Below, piece after piece: positions 9,806-14,977 of a stretch of DNA of 14,977 nt. A program made the position numbers and the translations under genes. The notes under the pieces were generated by a model, which searched no databases, had not been told where the DNA came from, and was given only the letters and a program-made list of their open reading frames with translations. Source of the stretch: Methanobacterium sp. (GTDB lineage Archaea; Methanobacteriota; Methanobacteria; Methanobacteriales; Methanobacteriaceae); assembly GCA_020854975.1 (NCBI GenBank), contig JAHKLQ010000100.1, positions 1-14,977 of the forward strand. The letters are read 5' to 3'. The first letter of the stretch is position 1; every line of letters starts with the position of its first letter.

Positions 9806-11344
9806 TTACTTGGATTTCGGGTATTCCCTTTCAATATCCTCAACTTCAACATCCACGCTGTTTTCGAGTTCTTTCTGCTCAATTTCTTTCTGAGGGATTT
9901 CATCAACCATTTGGTTGCTAAAAACTGCATCTTTAAGAAACAGACATGTTATTAGGCCCATTATACTTATGATCAATCCTGCCAGGAAGACATTGTGTAT
10001 GGATAGATTCATAAGCTCTGGTGGGATGTTACTGGCCATGTTGATGTCCATGTTGATGGTAAGGTTCACTATGACTCCAAATATGGGTAAAGCTACTGTA
10101 GCCCCAATATTTCTGAAAAATTGCATGGAAGCTGTTCCCACTGCAATTTCCCTTCGGGATATGGCATTTTGCACAGCTACATTGAATATAGGGTACATCA
10201 TACCTGAACCAGCACCCAGTATGGCAGAAAAGATTACTGTTTCCAGGATACTGCTATGAGTTCCCAGGGTGGAAAGTGAAAACATTCCCCCAGTGATGAT
10301 TAAAAATGCCAACAGGGCCAGTTTTTTATAGGTCCCGGTTTTGGCGATTATCTGTCCAGCGGCAATGGAACAGATGGTGAGACTCAAGAGCATGGGGGTT
10401 ATAATCACTCCTGAAAATGCTGGGCTGAATTTTTGAACACCCTGCATGAATAGGGGGAGATAGATGATACCACAAAACATAACTGCACTGGAAAGGAACA
10501 TTGCCACTGATGAAACATTGAAAACCGAGTTTTTAAACAAATGTAAAGGTAAAAGAGGTTCTTGGGATCTTTTCTCACTGTAAATGAAGGCCACTATCAT
10601 GAGCCCAGCGAATATGAAAAGCCCAATCAGCAAGTAGGCAGGCATTGCAGGGTTTTTTATGAAGGTTAAAGCCAGGAATAGGGAGCTTAGGGCACCTGTT
10701 AAGGTAATTATTCCAGCATAGTCTATGATCCTTTCTTTTACTGTTTCTTCCATGCTGGGGAAATTGGTGCGCAGTATGTAGATGGCAGTTATTCCCACTG
10801 GTACGTTAATGAAGAACACCCATCTCCATCCCATTAAACTTGTAATTAAACCTCCCATGACTGGTCCCAGTACGTTTGCCAGGCCAAAAACCGAAGATAA
10901 GATTCCTGCATATTTTCCTCGCTGGCGGGGAGGAAACAACTCTGCAACCAGGATAAAAGGAATAGTCATTAAGATTCCTCCACCCAGCCCCTGCAGTCCT
11001 CTGAAGAATATGAGTTCTAACATGTTATTTGAAAACCCACATAGTATGGAAGTAACTAGGAATAAGCCTATACCAAACATGAAGATTCGCTTACGACCAT
11101 AAATATCTGAAAGCTTTCCTGAGAGGATTATTGCTATGGTTGAAGTTAGCATGTAAATAGTGAAGGGCCATACATAGTAGACCATACCTCCTAGACTACT
11201 GATGACTTTGGGCATGGCTGTACTCATAATGGAGTTATCCAGGGCCCCTACCAAAAGGCCGATCATGAGTCCGGCCATAACAATGCGAATCTGTTTTGGT
11301 TCAAATTTACCCGTGGATTTTTCAGTGTTTGTGCTGGAATTCAT
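9806..11344 (-). CDS. MFS multidrug exporter, DHA2 (EmrB/QacA) family, 14 TM
   Basis: Predicted 512-residue inner-membrane proton/drug antiporter. Length and about 14 hydrophobic segments fit the DHA2 family. Motif D-like LDNSIMSTAMP lies in the first helix, motif A (GKLSDIYGRKRIFMFG) in the loop after helix 2, and motif C-like GPVMGGLITSLMGWRWVFFINVPVG around helix 5. The C-terminal tail (about 470-512) is hydrophilic and Glu-rich. The ATG at 11344 lies inside the MarR gene, giving a 23-bp overlap in a different frame, so translation is probably coupled and the exporter is under the regulator's control. The substrate cannot be predicted. It is convergent with the U32 gene across a 108-bp gap that holds the 18-bp repeat and a weak T-rich stretch. 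Confidence 0.93.
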   Translation of the reverse strand: MNSSTNTEKSTGKFEPKQIRIVMAGLMIGLLVGALDNSIMSTAMPKVISSLGGMVYYVWPFTIYMLTSTIAIILSGKLSDIYGRKRIFMFGIGLFLVTSILCGFSNNMLELIFFRGLQGLGGGILMTIPFILVAELFPPRQRGKYAGILSSVFGLANVLGPVMGGLITSLMGWRWVFFINVPVGITAIYILRTNFPSMEETVKERIIDYAGIITLTGALSSLFLALTFIKNPAMPAYLLIGLFIFAGLMIVAFIYSEKRSQEPLLPLHLFKNSVFNVSSVAMFLSSAVMFCGIIYLPLFMQGVQKFSPAFSGVIITPMLLSLTICSIAAGQIIAKTGTYKKLALLAFLIITGGMFSLSTLGTHSSILETVIFSAILGAGSGMMYPIFNVAVQNAISRREIAVGTASMQFFRNIGATVALPIFGVIVNLTINMDINMASNIPPELMNLSIHNVFLAGLIISIMGLITCLFLKDAVFSNQMVDEIPQKEIEQKELENSVDVEVEDIEREYPKSK

Positions 11345-11792
11345 TATATTTTTCCTCTATTTTCATCAAAGTTAATTTAACGGTTTTAATTGCTTCAGAA
11401 AGGTTTTCAAGCTCTTCTGCATTCAATGAAGAAAGATTTTCACGCATGTTTCCTTCCACAATAACACGTGACTTTTTGATAAACTCTCTTCCTCCAGGAG
11501 TCAATTTAATTCTAATTATTCTTCGGTCTTTTTCATCAGGTATACGCTCCACCATCCCATCTTTTACAAGTTTATCTATGTAAGAAGTCATGTTAGGTCT
11601 TGAAATATACAGTATATCCCCTATAACTGATATGGGAAGGGATTCCTGATGCATTAGGACTCCTAATATCTGGTAGTAAGAAGCTGAAGTCTGTTTATTA
11701 TGAAAATCTTTAGATGAAATTACTTTCTGATAAAAAACAGGGAAATATATTAAAAAATCATCTAACATCCTTTCAATGCTTTTTTCCTCCAT
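11322..11792 (-). CDS. MarR-family transcriptional regulator
   Basis: Predicted 156-residue winged-helix regulator. Helical dimerisation parts are at both ends (about 1-35 and 105-150). The DNA-binding core at 52-98 reads LPISVIGDILYISRPNMTSYIDKLVKDGMVERIP, then the wing DEKDRRIIRIKLTPGG, where the D-x-R-D/R-x-R pattern is the MarR hallmark. A GTG at 11801 could be the start, but it forms part of the AAGGTG Shine-Dalgarno six bases ahead of the ATG at 11792, which is preferred. It is the first gene of a two-gene unit with the overlapping MFS exporter. A perfect 23-bp palindrome about 70 bases upstream is a good candidate operator, suggesting autoregulation with release by an unknown ligand, as in many MarR/efflux pairs. 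Confidence 0.92.
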   Translation of the reverse strand: MEEKSIERMLDDFLIYFPVFYQKVISSKDFHNKQTSASYYQILGVLMHQESLPISVIGDILYISRPNMTSYIDKLVKDGMVERIPDEKDRRIIRIKLTPGGREFIKKSRVIVEGNMRENLSSLNAEELENLSEAIKTVKLTLMKIEEKYNEFQHKH

Positions 11793-11861
11793 TGTATACA
11801 CCTTAAACCTTTTTATTCAGATCCATAATTTTAGTTCATTCTTATGATAATTAATTTTTTT

Positions 11862-11884
11862 AATAGTTAAATTATTTAACTATT
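11862..11884 (-). promoter_or_regulatory. Perfect palindrome, candidate MarR operator
   Basis: An 11-base arm AATAGTTAAAT (11862-11872), one centre base, then its exact reverse complement (11874-11884). On the minus strand it lies directly downstream of and touches a TATA-like TTATAAAATA (11881-11890), between that box and the expected transcript start of the MarR/MFS unit. MarR dimers usually bind palindromes of this size, so repression by blocking the promoter is a reasonable inference. Confidence 0.6.
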
Positions 11885-11994
11885 TTATAATTTAATTATT
11901 CACTATTTAAACTTTTTTCAGGGTGGGTTCATGTTAACTGATTCATAGAAAAACTGAATAATGGGATGACCAATACCATTAAACAATATTATGG

Positions 11995-12020
11995 ATATAA
12001 TCTTGATATCGCAAGATATT
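11995..12020 (+). promoter_or_regulatory. TATA-like element with adjoining inverted repeat ahead of the CBS/cfbC unit
   Basis: GATATAAT (11994-12001 region) resembles a TATA box about 90 bases before the CBS gene. Directly after it ATCTTG (12000-12005) and CAAGAT (12012-12017) form an inverted repeat with a six-base spacer. This could be a promoter with an overlapping operator, but 6-bp arms are weak evidence. An alternative TATA-like TTATTTAAG lies near 12044-12052. Confidence 0.3.
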
Positions 12021-12085
12021 AGATGAAAGTGATGAAAAGGCCATTATTTAAGATTATTAAGAATTTTGATGTGTAAGGAGTTGGT

Positions 12086-12558
<473 letters not shown>

Positions 12559-12562
<4 letters not shown>

Positions 12563-13356
12563 GTAAACCCAAACACATTGCCATTTATGGTAAGGGAGGA
12601 ATTGGTAAATCAACCATTGTCTCCAACCTAGCTGCAGCTTACTCCAAAAACAAGAGTGTACTGGTAATAGGCTGTGACCCCAAAGCAGACACCACTCGTA
12701 CCCTGGTGGGAAGAAGAATACCCACCATACTGGATATTTTGAAAGAAAAAAGGAATCCCACTCAGGAAGATGTGATATTCCCTGGTTACGGCGGTGTTAA
12801 CTGTGTTGAAAGTGGTGGACCAAAACCAGGAGTTGGTTGTGCAGGAAGAGGAATTATCGTGGCCATGAAACTCCTGGAAAATCTGGAAGTGTTTTCACAG
12901 GAACCAGAAATTATTATCTACGATGTATTAGGAGACGTGGTTTGCGGTGGATTTGCAGTTCCTTTACGAGAAGACTACGCTGATGAAGTGTATATCGTGA
13001 CTTCCGGTGAGTACATGGCATTATATGCTGCCAATAACATCTCTCAAGGTATAAAAAAGCTTAAAGGTAATCTGGGTGGCATAGTATGCAACTGCAGAGG
13101 AATCAACAAGGAAATGGAAATTGTAGGAGAATTCGCCAGTAGAATTGGAAGTAAAGTCATTGGAGTAATTCCACGGAGTGAATTAGTTCAAAAGAGTGAA
13201 ATTGATGCTAAAACTGTTGTGGAGAAATTTCCGGAGTCTGAACAGGCCCAAAAGTATGTTGAACTTTCTGAAAGAATCTCCCATAACCAGGAATTCACAA
13301 TTCCAGAGCCAATGGATGTAGATGAATTTGAAGAGTTCTTCCGAGGATTCCAGTAA
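12559..13356 (+). CDS. cfbC: CfbC, NifH-like ATPase of Ni-sirohydrochlorin a,c-diamide reductive cyclisation
   Basis: Predicted 265-residue homodimeric ATPase that passes electrons, with CfbD, to Ni-sirohydrochlorin a,c-diamide on the way to coenzyme F430, the nickel cofactor of methyl-coenzyme M reductase. The P-loop GKGGIGKS is at 11-18, a GCDPKADTT switch segment at 38-46, and the [4Fe-4S] ligands correspond to Cys94 (GVGCAGRGI) and Cys129 (VVCGGFAVP), the pair shared with nitrogenase Fe protein. It is shorter than typical NifH (about 275-295) and no nifD, nifK or nifI genes are beside it, which favours CfbC over nitrogenase reductase. It overlaps the CBS gene by four bases. CfbD is not in this window, as is usual where the cfb genes are scattered. 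Confidence 0.9.
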
Positions 13357-13372
13357 CCCCTAACTTTTTTTT
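13357..13372 (+). terminator. T-tract terminator directly after cfbC
   Basis: CCCCTAAC followed by eight T starts immediately after the cfbC stop codon; a second T-run lies at about 13411-13419. The motif repeats the one after purF. Confidence 0.6.
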
Positions 13373-13425
13373 GTTGACTTCTAATTATTGGTATACCTTG
13401 TTAACCATCTATTTTTTTGTAAATA

Positions 13426-13878
13426 TCAACCCAACAAGTCATCCAGTTCTTTTAACTTTAAATCACTATTTTTAAAGCCATTTTTACATGCATCTTCTGC
13501 TTCATCAATTTTAGAAAAATAAATTAGATGGGAATGGCATTTGCAGTCTGAACAACCAAAACCCTGAATACCTGTTCCTTCCTCTGCAATACAGGTGGCT
13601 AGATCACATTCATGTTTAACTCCATCATCAGAAAAGAAAACCTGAACTATGTGGGAGTTGGGATTATCCAGAAGGTAATCCACATGCCAGTGCATCTTTT
13701 TATCCTTCCTTAAATGTCGCCTGATCCTCCCCTCCAGGGAGTTCATGGCTGACCCCACATACACATAACAACCTTTATTAAAATTGATTTTGCCTTTCCT
13801 ACCAATTTGGATAAGTTGATTAGTTTTTAAATTGATTAAAAGGCAGTAAGTTCCTTTGCGAAGAATTTTTTCAGTCAT
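13426..13878 (-). CDS. GIY-YIG nuclease-fold DUF123 protein
   Basis: Predicted 150-residue protein of the DUF123 branch of the GIY-YIG fold. The two signature strands read GTYCLLINL (residues 9-17) and CYVYVGSAM (37-45), followed by LEGRIRRHLRKDKKMHWHVDYLL, which supplies the conserved arginine and the H-W-H-x-DYLL run of DUF123. The C-terminal part has ATCIAEEGTGIQGFGCSDCKCHSHLIYF, with extra cysteines in the usual place. In some archaea this domain is fused to endonuclease III, suggesting DNA repair, but no activity is established for the stand-alone form. The ATG at 13878 has GGGATTA upstream. It follows the MBL-fold gene by 78 bp on the same strand and may share its transcript. It converges on cfbC. 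Confidence 0.88.
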   Translation of the reverse strand: MTEKILRKGTYCLLINLKTNQLIQIGRKGKINFNKGCYVYVGSAMNSLEGRIRRHLRKDKKMHWHVDYLLDNPNSHIVQVFFSDDGVKHECDLATCIAEEGTGIQGFGCSDCKCHSHLIYFSKIDEAEDACKNGFKNSDLKLKELDDLLG

Positions 13879-13956
13879 GATACATTAATCCCAATCAGGT
13901 TCTATCCCATCAATCTCTTTTTTCAATCAATGGATTTCATTAATAGTTCTAGCTTA

Positions 13957-14760
13957 TTAAAGTGTGATTTCTGCACCTGACTCCAGAGGTATGAATTTGT
14001 CTTTAAATTCCCTGGCAAATGTGCATAATGCTTCGAAACCTGTGCAGTGTCCCAGGGCTATTATTTCAGGATTTATATTTTTAAATGCTTTTACTGTCTT
14101 TTCTATTCTCTGAGGGGTGGACTGTGCCAGGTGTGATCCTCCTATAACTGCATATATTTCATCCTGGAAATATTCCCTAGCAGAATAGAGGATGTTAACC
14201 ATTCCTTGATGGGCACATCCTGATAAAACCACCAAACCTTTATCTGTTTTTATAACTAGATTTAGTTCATCCTTGAATTTGTCTTTTAAAAATTTATCCT
14301 CATCTTTTATCACCATGTAATCAGGTATGGTTTCAAAGTCACAGTAATTCTCTGTGTGGTTAAAAATCCACATTTCAGGTTTGATCTGGGTGGTTTCAGT
14401 TATATAGTTCAGTTTAAGTGTTTCTGGAGGAATGTTTTTTGGAAACCCTATGTAACGTGGTTCAGCACTATCCAAACCATATTTAGGGGTTAATGTTTGA
14501 GGGTGTATGAAAAACTGAGCTCCCATATCCCTAAGAATGGAGACACCTCCTGTGTGGTCGTTGTGACCATGACTGATTATCACACTATCCACAGATTTTA
14601 TCCCTAAAAAATCCATGTTATGCTTCAAAACAGGGACCGTCTTCCCAGTATCCATCATGATATTCTGGTTTTCATTTTTTACCAGTAATGAAAATCCATG
14701 TTCCGCATACAAATTTGATTTGAATCCTGCCCGATTATCTACTACACAACTGATCTTCAT
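13957..14760 (-). CDS. Metallo-beta-lactamase-fold protein (COG1237; possible dihydropterin-ribofuranosylaminobenzene phosphate synthase)
   Basis: Predicted 267-residue cytoplasmic MBL-fold protein. The metal motif is SHGHNDHTGG (63-72: His64, His66, Asp68, His69), with later ligands at GCAHQG (His184) and ALGHCTG (His238), all intact; IMMDTGK (34-40) and GGSHL (207-211) complete the COG1237 pattern. A Methanocaldococcus member of this family was reported to join a dihydropterin to beta-ribofuranosylaminobenzene 5'-phosphate in methanopterin synthesis. The same family also occurs in organisms without methanopterin, so that role is plausible but not proven here. Reading could begin at a TTG at 14772, but that codon is part of a TTGGTG site lying six bases before the ATG at 14760, which is preferred. 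Two near-identical 15-bp repeats lie just upstream. Confidence 0.88.
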   Translation of the reverse strand: MKISCVVDNRAGFKSNLYAEHGFSLLVKNENQNIMMDTGKTVPVLKHNMDFLGIKSVDSVIISHGHNDHTGGVSILRDMGAQFFIHPQTLTPKYGLDSAEPRYIGFPKNIPPETLKLNYITETTQIKPEMWIFNHTENYCDFETIPDYMVIKDEDKFLKDKFKDELNLVIKTDKGLVVLSGCAHQGMVNILYSAREYFQDEIYAVIGGSHLAQSTPQRIEKTVKAFKNINPEIIALGHCTGFEALCTFAREFKDKFIPLESGAEITL

Positions 14761-14785
14761 GGGTAACACCAAGTAAAATAATCCA

Positions 14786-14815
14786 CTAATTCTTAACTAT
14801 CTAATTCTTAACTAC
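14786..14815 (-). repeat. Two tandem 15-bp direct repeats upstream of the MBL-fold gene
   Basis: ctaattcttaactat (14786-14800) is followed at once by ctaattcttaactac (14801-14815), 14 of 15 bases alike. On the minus strand they lie between the gene start and a TATA-like GTTTAATAAG near 14815-14824, so they could be a binding site or a slippage product. Confidence 0.7.
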
Positions 14816-14977
14816 TTATTAAACCGTTAAAAATCTACTTTTTTCCCATTTTACTTATTAAAAAAATCACGAATCCATTTTTTATAATATCTACTATTCT
14901 AAATTTCAATCAGGGTACATATTAACCAAATTATAATATAATAATAGATTTTTAAGTACTTAAATATTTTTCATTAC
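14816..14977. other. AT-rich non-coding stretch at the right edge
   Basis: Apart from the TATA-like element noted for the MBL-fold gene, I see no coding region, RNA gene or clear hairpin here. The right-hand neighbour lies outside the window. Confidence 0.5.

Noticed and set aside
10782..11102. Open frame on the plus strand opposite the MFS gene
   Set aside because: Its product looks like an antisense translation, has no recognisable domain, and lies wholly inside a clearly coding exporter gene.
9806..11792. Named antibiotic-resistance determinant
   Set aside because: The exporter belongs to a broad family and nothing in the sequence identifies a specific drug.
13879..13956. Terminator between the MBL-fold gene and the DUF123 gene
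   Set aside because: The T-run there is on the plus strand, so it is an A-run in the transcribed direction and would not end transcription.

Overview
The window reads as chromosomal DNA of a methanogenic archaeon, most likely a mesophilic Methanobacterium or close relative (Methanobacteriales). Support: an archaeal Sm-like protein followed by ribosomal protein L37e; a NifH-like CfbC (coenzyme F430 synthesis); an ArfB-type deformylase (archaeal F420/riboflavin route); a metallo-beta-lactamase-fold protein of the family linked to methanopterin synthesis; Shine-Dalgarno sites of the GGTGAT/AGGAGG type, frequent GTG/TTG starts, TATA-box-like elements and T-tract ends in an AT-rich background. I see no rRNA, tRNA, CRISPR array, insertion sequence, integrase or phage gene.

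Layout. (1) 1-2227, minus strand: a nitroreductase-like protein cut by the window edge, preceded by a stand-alone ATP-cone protein, then an orphan membrane histidine kinase. (2) 2442-5312, minus strand: a zinc-ribbon/AIM24 protein, ArfB, a small multi-pass membrane protein and a PUA-domain RNA-binding protein. (3) 5419-9697, plus strand: an information-processing and purine cluster of Sm-like protein, L37e, an uncharacterised TOPRIM/coiled-coil protein, PurF and a U32 peptidase-family protein. The PUA gene and the Sm gene diverge from a promoter region of about 100 bp. (4) 9806-11792, minus strand: a MarR regulator overlapping a 14-TM MFS exporter, with a perfect 23-bp palindrome in the regulator's promoter. 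(5) 12086-13356, plus strand: a CBS-domain protein translationally coupled (ATGA overlap) to CfbC. (6) 13426-14760, minus strand: a DUF123 GIY-YIG protein and the MBL-fold protein.

Most genes are conserved housekeeping genes of methanogens. The parts least explained by known biology are the TOPRIM/coiled-coil protein placed directly behind L37e, the CBS protein coupled to CfbC, the stand-alone ATP-cone protein, the nested inverted repeats ahead of the U32 gene, and the slippage-like duplications inside and at the end of the U32 gene. The MarR/MFS unit looks like a self-contained accessory efflux module. I did not find a clear multi-gene defence or mobile system. Several starts are placed downstream of the longest possible ORF because of Shine-Dalgarno or TATA positions; each entry says so.
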